A stretch of 64,000 bases of DNA, taken from NCBI RefSeq assembly GCF_029867415.1, contig NW_026706255.1, forward strand, positions 1-64,000, given 5' to 3'. Below, one piece after another: positions 20,833 through 32,999 of the stretch. Under the pieces are notes generated by a model. The model made no database searches, had not been told where the DNA came from, and was given only the letters and a program-made list of their open reading frames with translations. Each line of letters starts with the position of its first letter. Position 1 is the stretch's first letter. The DNA is from Vicia villosa. Lineage: Eukaryota > Streptophyta > Magnoliopsida > Fabales > Fabaceae. Made by a program: the position numbers and the translations under genes.

Positions 20833-22433
20833 TTGGTTCAACAAAGAAGTTCCCCCATAGACGCCCTTAAGAGGTATCTATTTATAAAGGGGTTTGTCTT
20901 AGAACACAATGAGGCTTTTAAAGACACTTTGCAGAGGCTCATGGATCAAGGATTGATTCAGCTGAAGTAACATTCTGAGGAAGAGTATGTGGCTATGGTG
21001 GATAGGACTGAGCCGTTGATCATACCCAGTCAAGGGGCAAGAAAGCCGTTAATCATCCCCTGTGCGAGACCACCATTGATGATACCAACGCAAGAGCATA
21101 CTAGGATAATCCCAATCAAGGATCCATATCCTTTGGACAAAATGAAAGCGGTGCCTTGGGAGTACAACTCTGGTATCAATCCTACTGTGTCAAGCATTGT
21201 AGGACCTGGGGGCATGACCCGTAGTCGTCGTATATTCAAAACTGCACAAGCGCAACCCACGTATAATGAAAACTCGACGCAGTCTGGTGATCAAGCTGTC
21301 GTGAGGCCAAATAACGAGGCTGAGCCCAAGGATAAAGAAGCTAGCAATAAGGATGCGGAAGAGTTTCTTGCTTTGATCAAGAAAAGCGACTACAGGGTGG
21401 TGGATCAGTTACATCAGACACCTTCTAAGATATCACTCTTATCATTGCTGATACACTCCGAGAGGCATCGAGACGCCCTGATGAAGATTTTAAATGTTGC
21501 CCATGTAACTAAAGACATCACAGTCAATCAGTTTGACGGAATGGTGGCTAATCTAACTGCTGGGGCATGCTTGGGTTTCAGTGATCATGAGTTACCTCCA
21601 AAGGGAAGGGCGTACAATAAAGCATTACATATCTCTATACAATGTGGAAAGGCTCATCTGGCCAGAGTTCTGATTGACACAGGTTCATCACTAAACGTGA
21701 TGCCAAAGGCTACACTGGATAAAATAGCTCTGGAGGGTCTTGTGGTTAGGCCAAGTCGTCTGGTGGTAAAAGCATTTGACGGATCACAGAGTCCGGTGTT
21801 TGGAGAAGTAGACCTTCCTGTTATAATTGGCCCTCATACCTTCTGCATCAATTTCCAAGTGATGGAGATTGAGCCAGCTTATACCTGCCTACTAGGGCGT
21901 CCTTGGATTCACGCAGCTGGGGCAGTCACCTCCACCCTCCATCAGAAGATAAAGTTTGTGGATGGAAATTCTATAGTGACCGTTAATGGAGAGGAAGACA
22001 TATTCGTCAGCAACCTGGATTCGTACAGATACATTGAGGTCGGAGAAGGGGCACTGGAGACTGCATTCCAGGCATTGGAGATTGCAACTGCTGTCACACT
22101 ACCTGTGGAGAAAGTGCGAAGGGCGGTAACATCTTGGAGAGATCTACAAGACTTGAATGTAGAAGGCTGGGGCAAAGTACCGGAGATCTTAGAGAAGAAG
22201 GATCGCCTAGGGCTGGGATACCAACCATCAAAGGTCACAAGCACTGTGAAAGAGGAGCGACAATTCCCCCCTATTATGCAGACTTTCCTAACAGGAGGAT
22301 ATGAACATGTGGCTATGGTATCCAACAAGGATTCTAAAGAGGGAACGTCCAACTTCATCCGAGAGGTCAGACCAGGAGAACAGCTTCAGAATTGGACAAG
22401 CCTGGAGATACCGGAGATAGTTTTTATTTCAAA
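20833..22433 (+). pseudogene. Ogre protease region (gag-pro exon)
   Basis: Same frame as gag. A TAA at 20968 interrupts a region reading PIDALKRYLFIKGFVLEHNE; the long open part starts by 20989. The aspartic protease is marked by VLIDTGSSLNVMP (around 21669-21707) and CLLGRPWIHAAGA (around 21888), the flap and C-terminal motifs of Ty3/gypsy proteases. The exon ends at a GT donor (22434) where the unspliced frame would stop one codon later. Protease cleaves the Gag-Pol polyprotein. Only the upstream stops damage it. Confidence 0.88.
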
Positions 22434-22697
22434 GTAATTTGCTTTTGTGTGTTTTATTTCCCTTTCAAATAAAGAAAAACAATAACGCTCATGCCTCGCC
22501 CGAAGCATAGAGTTGGTTTGTAAGGGCCCCATTTATTTCCAAGTTTAAAAGTTTATTAATAAAATTGTCTTTGCATTTGGTATTGAAAACATTGTCTTTT
22601 CCCGCATTTATTTTCCTTTCAAAATGACAAATAAATTTCTTGCACAAAAAGCACGTTCATACCTGCATACTAAAAACAAAACATAAAACGTGTGCAG
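22434..22697 (+). other. Ogre intron between protease and RT
   Basis: Splicing from GT at 22434 to AG at 22697 removes 264 bp and joins the protease frame to the RT frame in phase: two bases AA of a lysine codon before, A after. A perfect TACTAA branch-point-like motif lies at 22668-22673, 24 nt before the acceptor. Unspliced RNA stops at 22435-22437. A spliced intron at this place is the published hallmark of Ogre and probably sets the ratio of Gag-Pro to Pol. Confidence 0.85.
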
Positions 22698-25600
22698 ATC
22701 ACCTTCTAACACTACCGATAATAATACTGCTGAAACTCTATACAAACTCGAGGCTCTTGCTAATCAGTCCGAAGAAGGGGATGAGGAAGACGATGAACTT
22801 CCAGAGGAGTTGTCAAGGTTAATGGATAAGGAATCCAAAAGCATGCTCCCTCCTCAAGAGGCCATTGAAACCATAAATTTGGGTACAGGCGAAGAACCCA
22901 AGAACATCAAGATTGGGGCAACACTGAACGAGGACGTGAAAGCGACGCTAATCAAGCTCCTCCACGAGTATGCAGAGATATTTGCTTGGTCATACCGTGA
23001 CATGTCGGGGTTGGATACTGATATTGTTGTACATAGGTTACCACTCAAAGAAGGATGTGCACCTGTCAGGCAAAAGCGCCGAAGAGTTCGACCGGATATG
23101 GATAGTAAAATCAGGGAAGAAGTGCTCAAACAGTTCAACGCCGGGTTTCTTGCTGTAGTTGACTATCCACCGTGGATTGCCAACATAGTGCCAGTTCCTA
23201 AGAAAGACGGGAAGGTACGCATGTGTGTGGATTACAGGGACCTGAACAAAGCAAGTCCAAAAGACGATTTCCACTACCACACATAGATGTCTTGGTGGAC
23301 AATACAGCGCAAGCTTCGGTGTTTTCCTTTATGGATGGGTTCTCCGGGTATAATCAGATCAAAATGGCTCCCAAGGATATGGAGAAAACAACCTTCATGA
23401 CATCCTGGGGTACCTTCTGTTACAAGGTAATGCCTTTTGGATTGCGAAATGCAGGGGCAACATACCAAAGAGCCATGGTCACACTGTTCCATGACATGAT
23501 TCACAAGGAGGTCGAGGTATATGTAGATGATATGATTGCCAAATCTTGCACAGAAGAAGAGCATATCACGCACCTACATAAGCTGTTCGAGCGTTTAAAG
23601 AAGCTCAAGCTGAGGTTAAACCCGAACAAGTGTACATTTGGCGTGAGGTCAGGAAAGCTATTGGGATTCATTGTGAGCCAACGAGGCATAGAGGTTGATC
23701 CTGACAAAGTAAAGGCTATACAAGCAATGCCTGTCCCAAAGACAGAAAAAGAGGTTCGGGGATTCTTGGGTCGATTGAATTATATCTCGAGGTTCATTTC
23801 ACATCTGACGGCTACATGTGAGCCTATATTCAAGCTGCTCAGGAAAGATCAACCTATCAAGTGGAATGGCGATTGTCAAGTAGCCTTCGAAACTATAAAG
23901 AACTACTTGCAAGAACCACCGATACTCTTACCTCCTGTACCAGGGAGACCATTGATCATGTACCTCACAGTTCTCGAGAGGTCTATGGGGTGTGTACTGG
24001 GGAAACAGGATGAAACAGGCAGGAAAGAACATGCTATCTACTATCTAAGCAAGAAATTCACGGATTGCGAGTCTCGATATTCACCATTGGAAAAGACATG
24101 TTGTGCCCTAGCATGGGCCTCCAAATGTCTAAGGCAATATATGCTGAACCATTCCACATGGCTGATATCAAGAATGGATCCCTTGAAATATGTGTTCGAA
24201 AAGCAGGCTGTCACGGGTAGAATCGCAAGATGGCAAATGTTGCTGTCAGAATACGACATACAATACGTCACCTAAAAGGCGATAAAAGGGAGTGTACTGG
24301 CAGAGCACTTTGCTCACCAACCCATCGAAGAATATCAGTCTATGAAGTGCGACTTCCCCGATGAGGACATTATGCTGGTAAGAGACTACGAAATACCAGG
24401 ACCCGACGAAGGACCTGAGCCGGGCTTGGTATGGACACTTACTTTCGATGGCGCTTCAAATGCACTAGGACATGGTATAGGGGAAGTCTTGACATCTCCT
24501 GACAATCGACACTTACCCTTCACTGCAAGACTATGCTTTGACTGCACCAACAACATTGCAGAATATGAAGCATGCATATTGGGGTTAGAAGCGGCAATCG
24601 ATCTAAGGATTAAACTGCTTGAGGTGTGCGGGGATTCAGCACTGGTAATCCACCAAGTCAACAAAGAATGGGATACTCGAGATTCCAAGCTAATCCCGTA
24701 TCGAGACCTTATACTGGAGTTAATGGCTGAGTTTGAGACGATCACTTTTACTCATATCCCAAGGGAAGAAAATCAAATGGCTGACGCATTAGCAACACTT
24801 TCCTCTATGTTCAAAGTGACCTGGCCAAACCACGAACCACGGATAACGGTTAGACACTTTGATGAGCCTGCTTACTGTCTCACAATCGAGGAGCAGTCTG
24901 ACAACAAACCATGGTACCACGATATCAAAAGGTACTTGGAGAAACAAGAATACCCGGAGAACGCCTCTACGATTGATAAAAAGACACTAAGGAGATTGGC
25001 AGCTAAGTTCTTCCTGAGAGGAAATGTCCTATACAAAAGAAATTATGACTCGGTGTTACTAAGGTGTGTGGATAAAAATGAGGCCAAAGAGATTATCAGA
25101 GAAGTACACGAAGGAACCTTCGGAACTCATGCAAACGGACACTCAATGGCTAGAAAAATACTGCGAGCAGGGTATTACTGGCTAACAATGGAAGCTGACT
25201 GTTTCCAATATGCAAGAACATGTCACTAATGCCAGATTTACGCTGACAAGGTACATGTACCGCCAAATCCATTGAACATTCTGAGTTCACCGTGGCCGTT
25301 TGCAATGTGGGGAATTGACATGATAGGGATGATCGAACCGAAAGCTTCAAATGGACACCGATTCATATTGGTTGCCATAGACTATTTCACCAAATGGGTT
25401 GAAGCTTCTTCTTACACCAACGTGACAAGACAAGTAGTCACTCGGTTCATCAAGCATAACATCATATGTCGGTATGGGGTTCCAAACAGGATTATCACCG
25501 ACAATGGGTCGAATCTAAACAACAACATGATGAGGGAGTTGTGCGAGGAGTTCAAGATTGAACACCACAATTCTTCACCATACAGGCCTAAAATGAATGG

Positions 25601-26159
25601 CGCCGTCGAAGCTGCAAATAAAAATATCAAAAAGATAATACAAAAGATGGTGAAAACATACAAGGATTGGCACGAAATGCTTCCCTTCGCCCTACACGGT
25701 TACAGAACCTCGGTGCGTACATCCACAGGAGCAACACCATTCTCCCTGGTTTATGGTATGGAAGCAGTCCTCCCTATCGAAGTGGAGATTCCTTCATTAA
25801 GAGTCCTGGCTGACACAAAGTTAGAGGAATCGGAATGGGTAAAAACTCGTTTCGATTAGCTTAATCTCGTTGAAGAAAAACGACTGACGGCTTTGTGTCA
25901 CGGGCAACTCTATCAAAAAAGGATGAAAAAGGCGTTCGATAAAAAGGTCCGTCCTCGAACTTATAAAGAAGGTGATATGGTTCTCAAGAAAATACTATTA
26001 CCTCGACTTGACGCCCGTGGAAAATGGACACCGAACTACGAAGGTCCATATATTGTAAAAACGGTGTTCTCAGGAGGAGCATTAGTTCTCACTGCAATGG
26101 ATGGGGACGAGCTACCGCACCCAATCAATTCTGATGCGGTCGAGAAGTATTACGCCTAG
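22698..26159 (+). pseudogene. Ogre Pol: RT, RNase H, second RNase H, integrase
   Basis: RT starts with VVHRLPLKEGCAPVRQKRR and VPVPKKDGKVRMCVDYRDLN; one base is missing near 23271 (the frame then resumes as PLPHIDVLVDN), followed by FSFMDGFSGYNQI and the catalytic EVYVDDMIAKS. A first RNase H follows that lacks the usual first Asp (MYLTVLERSMG). After a TAA at 24273 comes a second RNase H with FDGAS, EYEAC, GDSALV and ADALA, as in the Tat lineage. Integrase: a TAA at 25227 lies in the zinc finger; catalytic GIDMIG, ITDNGS and GAVEAAN fit D-D-35-E. A TAG at 25857 precedes the C-terminal domain, which ends in AVEKYYA. One frameshift and three stops make it inactive. Confidence 0.92.
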
Positions 26160-26815
26160 CAAAGGCAGGATTATTGATCATAAGCTGAAGACAGACTACG
26201 AAGGATAGGGATTCTTGCAATCATCTACTTCTAAGGTCGAAGGATTACTGGGACCCTTGATAACAAAGGAGCAACGGCAGTATTAATATCATTTCTATTT
26301 GTCATTTTCTTTTCTTGCATTTTTGTACACTCGCCAATTCAAGGCAATATCAATAAAAGTTTCTTTTCTTGCATACTACGCTTTCTTCCTCATTTCAATA
26401 CCATTTGCAAAGGTTAAATTATTTTCATAAGCTTTAACTTGGATTTAACATGAGAAACTTACAAACTTTCAATACAAAAACAATAGGATAAAACTGCGAA
26501 ATCTCCGGAAGGCTATATACGCCCTACGCTGCGATCACTCTGATCTAATATAACTCTTTCACAAAGGATAATATCAATGGATCATTCAAATACAATCCGA
26601 GCTAGGATTCACAAATACTTCAAAAAGGGTTAAGCAAAGGCAATGGGTGATAAGGAGATAAGGCGTTGGGGTTATCATACATATTCATTTACATACATTT
26701 AACATCTGCATGTGTAAACATCCATACACATACATTATACAAACAACAGGGGCATCCGCATAACGCATAAGCATGGTGCATACGCATTTACAAAACAAAC
26801 TTCTATGCATGTAAG
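26160..26815 (+). other. Ogre 3' untranslated region, unique part
   Basis: Non-coding sequence after pol. No ORF or repeat was recognised until the hairpin array begins at 26816. Confidence 0.7.
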
Positions 26816-27442
26816 CTTGCCCGAACCAGGGTAAGCAATCCTAATGGTGCAGGTGAACTTGCGATAGCACTCGCAAATGATCCTAATGGTGCAGGTGAAT
26901 TTGCGATGACCCTCGCAGATGACCCTAAATGGTGCAGGTAAGTCTGTTATAAAGCATAGCAAACTAGCCTAAATGGTGCAGGTGAAGTTGCTATAAGCAT
27001 AGCAAATTAGCCTAAATGGTGCAGGTGAAGTTGCTATAAGCATAGCAAATTAGCCTAAATGGTGCAGGTGAAGTTGCTATAAGCATAGCAAATTAGCCTA
27101 AATGGTGCAGGTAAAGTCGCTATAAGCATAGCAAATAATCCTAAATGGTGCAGGTAAAGTTGTTATGAGCATAGCAAACTAGCCTAAATGGTGCAGGTGA
27201 AGTTGCTATAAGCATAGCAAATTATCCTAAACGGTGCAGGTGAAATTATCCGAACTAGGACAAATGATCCGAATGGTGCAGGTGAGCTTGTCAGAGCTAT
27301 GACAAGTAATCCTATTGGTGCAGGTGAGCTTGCTAGAGCTATAGCAAGTGATCCTATTGGGGTTCACAAACTATGAAAACTTACTAGAACTATAGTAAGT
27401 GGGGTTCACAAACAGCGAAAGCTTGTTAGCAATATAGTAAGC
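26816..27442 (+). repeat. Tandem hairpin array in Ogre 3' UTR
   Basis: About 15 units of about 42-45 bp. Most contain CCTAAATGGTGCAGGTGAA followed by a short inverted repeat. Central units have TTGCTAT-aagc-ATAGCAA. Outer units have different but still paired stems: CTTGCCC/GGGTAAG (26816-26835), TTGCGA/TCGCAA, CTTGTCA/TGACAAG, CTTGCTA/TAGCAAG, ACTTACTA/TAGTAAGT, GCTTGTTA/TAGTAAGC (27421-27442). Tandem repeats in Tat/Ogre 3' UTRs are known to be hypervariable and can seed satellites. The paired stem variation is what I see here; its function is unknown. Confidence 0.88.
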
Positions 27443-27615
27443 TAATTACACAACCAACGGTAAGTCCTCGCTATGTAAGACTCAGGCTTTAGCAGGACGA
27501 TTCTTTCCTCACACTCAAGTACAAGGTAAATTTAGGGGTCTTCCATTATTTAATAACTCTTCGATCCGAAAAGCGTGAGACCTGCGTATTCTCACGCCAT
27601 TCAATCAAAGGTAAT

Positions 27616-27629
27616 TAAATAGGGGCAGC
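27616..27629 (+). other. Ogre polypurine tract
   Basis: TAAATAGGGGCAGC directly precedes the 3' LTR, the expected place of the plus-strand primer, although it is interrupted by pyrimidines. Confidence 0.65.
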
Positions 27630-30175
27630 TATCATACCCCAAAATTTACCCGGTGTAATTCCAATTTTAATTTATTAAGGGTGTTAAAAATTAAGAGCCA
27701 TGGGGTTTAATACACCTATTATTAAACTCGCTCTCTTATAAAATGCCCGTATAAATTGGTGGAGGTGTGAACATAAAATATTTGAGGTCCAATTTATTTT
27801 GGCCCATGTGTTTCTAGTCATTTACTCATTTTTATTACAAATTTTTCATTCTTCTATTAAATAATATTACTATTATTAATAACTATTTGGATTATTATTG
27901 ATAGAATTATTATATAATTTTGTTTCTAAAAAAATAGGAGCTCAATTATATTAAGACTAATCATTCTTATTAGGGTTTTATTAATTTTAATTATTAATAT
28001 TATTAGTTGATTAGTTTGTTTTTTACTGATTAACTAATTAATTGAAGCTTTTTGGTTTTTTGTTGTTGTCGTGTTGTTGGGCCAGATGGAGTCAATGGGC
28101 CTTATGGGTCATCAGGGGTCAGACCGGGTCAAACCCAACCCAGTTCCTATTCACCTTCTCTCCCAAAAGAAACCCTAGACTTGCGCCTCCAGCCAACGGC
28201 GCCGCCCACCTTCTCTGCACCACACAAACCCTAAATCCAAATTATCCAGGCCCAAGATTCAATCAAATCTTCAAACTCAATCAAATCTCAGAAAACGAAA
28301 TCAAACAATAACGTAAATCAAATCTTAACAAATTGAATCAAATAATTTTATTTAATCAAACAATGATTTACAATTTACAACAAAAATCAAATCCGGACTA
28401 AATATTGAATCAAAATCAAAACCTAAATAATCTAATCTAACTATTCCTAAATTAAAATCTAACCTAGCCTATAAAGCAAAAAGAAGTAAACAGAAGAGGG
28501 GGTCGGAGGAATTTGCAGAGAAAACCCTGAAAGGATCTTGTGCCGCCGCGAACGCCACAAGCCCTAAGAGCCTCGTTTTCGTCTTGACCTGCAAAACACA
28601 CACACAGAGGGAGAGATTAGAGAAGGAGTGGAGCTTACACGTTCCAGAAATTCAAGAAATCAAGGTAACTAACTCTTGAACTTAGCTTAGGTTTCATCGA
28701 TTGTATGATTGTATGTTGTGTGTTTGTGAATCCGGGTCGATTTGGGGGTTAGGGTTTTGTTTTTATGTTGTTTTCTGGGTTTTGACATGAAGATGGTGAT
28801 GGGGAAGATGAAGATCTTAAGGATCTTCATCTGGGTTTACGCTTCTGGGGAGTCTGGGTTTATGGGGTTCGAAGGTTCGAGTTCTCCGGTTGAAGATCAA
28901 CCGGGAACTGGGTTTCTTATGGTGGTCTGAGGGTGGTTTACGGCAGAGGGGTGGGTGGTTTGCGGTGGGATTCATAGTTTTGCTGGGGTTTGGTTGAAGA
29001 ACGAAGAACAAGAGAGAGAGGGTCTGAGTTAGAGAGAGAAAGGGGAGAGAATAATGAGAGAAGGGTTTGCGTGGTCTCTTTGATAATTATCCCTGGGCAT
29101 CCCGATCGTCGCCATTTGTCCTCTCATGGACACTTGGCAAGTATCACTAAACATGATTCAGTGTGTGCTTCCTAACCATGCGCCCCCAGGTTCATACACG
29201 TTCAGACCTTTAGATAGCCACGTGTAAGATCCAACGTCTCTGATCTTGAGCGTACACCCTAAGCCATACGTCTTCACCACACGTGATCAACTGGACCTCT
29301 ATCTTAATGGGCCTGGTTCATGACTATCCACACCCCCAGGTTTTGCTACTAAGAAAAAAATACACCCCCCTACGAAAATAACAAAATTAATAACTTAATC
29401 TTGTAAATTGTTAATTATTTAAATGATTGTTTTTTTGTATAATTTAATTTTCTCCTCGAACCGACTAAATCTATTATTCGCAGTAGACGAGAAATAATTT
29501 GGATCAACTTAATCAATTTAATAATTCTAAATCAATTCTCTCCTCGACCCGACTAAAGCTATTAGTCGCTTTAGACGAGAGATGAAAAATACTTAAAATT
29601 AAAATACATTTTAATTTGCTGCCCGCGACGATCAATCTATCGATCTGAGTAACCAGCAATGCCCTCAATCCGTTAGCTATACTGACCAAATCTATTGGTC
29701 ACCGCATCTAACGGTGCCATATCAGGGTTGTATGCCAAACCTCAAAACACTTTCATCTTTCAAAACAAATTTCAAAACTACGACAGGCCACTCAAAAAGC
29801 CTTTAAACAATTACAAACAACCTCATACTAATTCAAAGGCGTACAACCCTGTGCCCGAACTACGTTGACTCTGATCCTCCATAAGGAGGTACGTAGGCAC
29901 TTGGTAACAAGGCGAGTCTCCCCCCTTAAAATTTCAATTCATTTTAAATCTTATTTTTTACCCTTTTCAATTCATTAGCTATAAACCTCATAACTGTTGC
30001 CATAAACCTTATCTTTACAATGTTAGCCTTTAGGAAAGGGTTGAGGGTGCTTAACACCTTCCCTCAACCTGATTATAATAACTTACCCTGAATCTCATAT
30101 CTGCGTAGGGTTTCATATTCGCCCTTCAAAATAGGTGGCGACTCTAAACCTTCAATTTTAAGGCAGGTTGCTACA
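27630..30175 (+). repeat. Ogre 3' LTR
   Basis: 2546 bp, same length as the 5' LTR. It begins TATCATACCCC where the 5' copy has TGTCATACCCC, and ends GGTTGCTACA followed by the AGATG duplication. About 36 substitutions and no length change by eye. It holds the same stem-loop cluster at 29452-29717. Confidence 0.93.
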
Positions 30176-32672
30176 AGATGTAACATGGATACTTTATTGT
30201 ACAATGGCTTTATGTTTGACGGGAGTTAGAGGAGGTTTCTTGCTAGCCTGAAAATACAAAGATTAGTGTGCGAATGTTCATCTACAAAACATGAGTATAT
30301 ATGAATAAAGTTCAAGCAACTACCTATGGATTGGGTTTGTTGGTGGTGGTTCCTTCACTATGATCCTTCTATTTTGAAGAGGCAACAACTTTGTGTGTAG
30401 CAGCAGCACCTCTATCCTTGGTTGCTTTTCTTCAATCAACCGCTGATAAAAGAAAACGAAAGAAGATAAAATTAACACAATAAGTTAAAAGGAAGTGTTA
30501 AAATAAGGCGAGATATCCACCCATTCCACACCTTCGGGTATCGGAGTTAGAACATGAACGTGCTCGAGGCTAATATGAAGATGCCTTTTGAAACTGTCAA
30601 AAGTGTGCTTAGTCGCAACCACCTATTCAACATGTTTCTTAGATCCCTCACGAAGGATTTTTACATAATCCTCGTAGACGAACCAGTCTGGAAATGGAGG
30701 ACTCATAGCCACACCAAATTCAGCACTTGGCAGTCAAAGAAATTTTGGAGGGTACATGTGGAAATCTGATTCGTATTTTTGCTCAGGCCTAACGTACGAA
30801 GGTAGTTTCAATGTCTCCATTTTCTTGGTAAACTTTTCTTTCAAAGTGATTGCAGATTCGCAGATGGTTCGACTAAGGTCATCAGGCATGTAGGAAGTTT
30901 CAAAGTACTTTGGGAACGCTTGAATCTCCTTGATATGTATAGACGGACCTTTCTTGAAACGCTCTTGTATAGAAGCAAAAGCATAAGTCAGATGTTTGAC
31001 AAAATCATATACATCAAAGACTTTGTTGGTATAGTAAGTTGTCCACTAGTATGAAAACTTCTGGGTGCAATAGAAGGAGGGTTGAAAGGAAATAGGTATG
31101 AAGGAAGTAACATCAATGTATCGAGTTGTTTTCTTTTCGTATCCCTCCTCAGTAGAAAACATGTCGTGAAGACTCATGTGATCTTTCTTCTTATAGCGGG
31201 GTATAGATCTTATTTGAATAAGACCAAGTTGGCGAGAAACTAAGTTGGGTTTGTAATTGACCAAGTTGTAATGGCTTTTCGAGGGCCTCAATCTATGAGC
31301 CAGTAACTTGGGTGTCAGAAACGCATCCCAGATAGTTGTTGATTCCGCTTGTTGGTCGGGTGAAAGAGCACGAAATTCCCTGGTGAACCATTCAGGTCCT
31401 CGAGTCATGTTAGCAAAGGGGGCATCGACGGAGTGAAGTTGTATCGTTTTGTGAACATTATCACATAAGACGTGAAAGAATCTGGAAGACTCACCCCTTC
31501 GTCTTGAGGAGTCAAGTGCGCCAGCCTTCTTCCTTCGACCGATCTGTTCTTGATCACCTCATCTTCTTCGTCAATGATGTTCTTTTAAGGCATTGAAGCT
31601 TCAAAGGTGGCGTTTAACCACAGCTGGAGCAACCAGAAGGGGCCAGCGGAGAGTAGATTGGTTCCCACATAGTATGACCTAAGGAAGCCCATTGATTTTC
31701 CTAAGGATTCGTATAATGAGGCTAGAATCATTTGGATCAAACCAAGCTTTCGCCCAGCATGCAATTGGTCGGCCATGGTGAGGAATATCTTCGCCACTTG
31801 GAGAGATCTCGAGCAGAAAACGCATATCGATAGCCAGAGGGATAGAAAAGCAACATGTTCCTAATCTGAAACTCCATCAATGGTCTTGTAATGGTGTTTA
31901 TTAGTGTATGAAGTGTAGGTGGCTTTGCCATCGCCGAACTTGGTGGTGTCTTCATCCATAAAATTAGGATTGAAATCCTCTCCTGTTGGTCGAAGGCAAG
32001 TAATAGCAGCGATAACGAAAAGGGTGGGAGTTAACATCCCACAAGGGAGATGGAAAGTGTTATGGGAAGCGCCCGAAAAGTACAACGAAGCCACTAACAT
32101 ATTTTGGCTATATTCTAAACCCAATTTTGATAGTTGAATCAATTCATAGATTCCTAAATATTTCCAGAATTAAGACTTCTTCGCCTTAACCTTTTTCAAC
32201 CAAGTATAATAAGGTTTGGGATCCTTAGCTAAGGGTATATATCGAAACACTTTAAGAGTGTTGGTCATATAATATAAACTTATGGATTCATATACAATCG
32301 AAGCATCAATCGAAGACTTTGATTGATCTTGCTGAGGTTCAGAGGGCACAGCAATTAGAGGTTTCCCTTTATCATCTAATTTTTTTCTTACTAGCTAAGG
32401 GCCTAGTCCTATGATAAACAAGAAAAACCATTGAAATAAGACTAGCATCAGCATCAGGGTCAAGAATAGGACCCATAAAGGCATGAATTTCCCCCAGAAA
32501 TTGTTAAATGGATTAGTACTTGGGAAGCATAAAATTTTGTTTTCCCCTCAAGAAGAGGAGGCTCTAGAACAAACTTTTTATCCCCCACCAATGTTGGACG
32601 AGGGATCTTAAAAATCAGTTGAGTAGTCTCTTGTTGTTGTTGCTTCTGTGTCTTTGACTCTTTTAGTGCCAT
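30176..32672 (-). pseudogene. Plant-mobile-domain (PMD) protein pseudogene, main part
   Basis: Read from ATG 32672 (MALKESKTQKQQQQETTQL) it gives broken frames whose order matches PMD proteins: FHLPCGMLTPTLFVIAAIT and LRPTGEDFNPNF around 32000-32050; LQVAKIFLTMADQLHAGRKLG and AGPFWLLQLWLNATFE around 31610-31800; TRGPEWFTREFRALSPDQQ and SKSHYNLVNYKPNLVSRQLG around 31200-31400. Several frame changes and stops separate these blocks. The sequence runs into the Ogre insertion and resumes at 4557. PMD proteins are found as cellular genes involved in TE silencing and also inside transposons; which this was cannot be told. Confidence 0.65.
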
Positions 32673-32790
32673 TGTTGAGAAATTTTTAAAAGGTTTGAAG
32701 CTTTTGGTTGATGGAAAAGAAGAAGGAAGTGAGCTTTGATTGCAAAAAACGCTGAGAAATTTGGAAAAAGTGTTTCAATAAAAAGGCTAT

Positions 32791-32800
32791 GTTATTTATA
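32791..32800 (-). promoter_or_regulatory. Candidate TATA box of PMD pseudogene
   Basis: The minus strand reads CTCTATAAATAACATAG about 120 bp upstream of the ATG at 32672, a well-placed plant TATA box. It suggests that this gene once had a normal promoter. Confidence 0.5.
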
Positions 32801-32999
32801 GAGGGAGAAAAAAACCACTGTTTACACTTCTACAAATTAAACGTCTGAAGTTAGTGGGACACGTGGAAGTCCATGAGAGGTTATGCAGACGATTGCACAA
32901 TTTGCCACCCTATTCTTAGATAATAGGAGTACTCATTAAGTAGGGTTGCGCACGTCTCAATGAGACGATTGGAAGACATGGTCATTATGACTATGACGT

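Larger units (their letters stand above)
4558..30175 (+). mobile_element. Ogre-type Ty3/gypsy (Tat lineage) retrotransposon, complete but decayed
   Basis: A full-length element bounded by two 2546-bp LTRs and a perfect 5-bp target duplication AGATG (4553-4557 and 30176-30180). Order: LTR, primer-binding site, ORF1, gag-protease, intron, RT-RNase H-second RNase H-integrase, 3' untranslated repeat array, polypurine tract, LTR. An extra ORF upstream of gag and an intron between protease and RT are the published hallmarks of Ogre. It spans 25.6 kb, of which 8.9 kb is a nested Sirevirus. All coding regions carry stops or frameshifts, so it is not autonomous now. LTRs differ at about 36 sites by eye (about 1.4%), so the insertion is fairly young. 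Confidence 0.93.

Noticed and set aside
26816..27442. CRISPR-like array of repeats and variable segments
   Set aside because: Eukaryotic retrotransposon 3' UTR; the variable parts are the two arms of hairpins, not independent spacers, and there are no cas genes.
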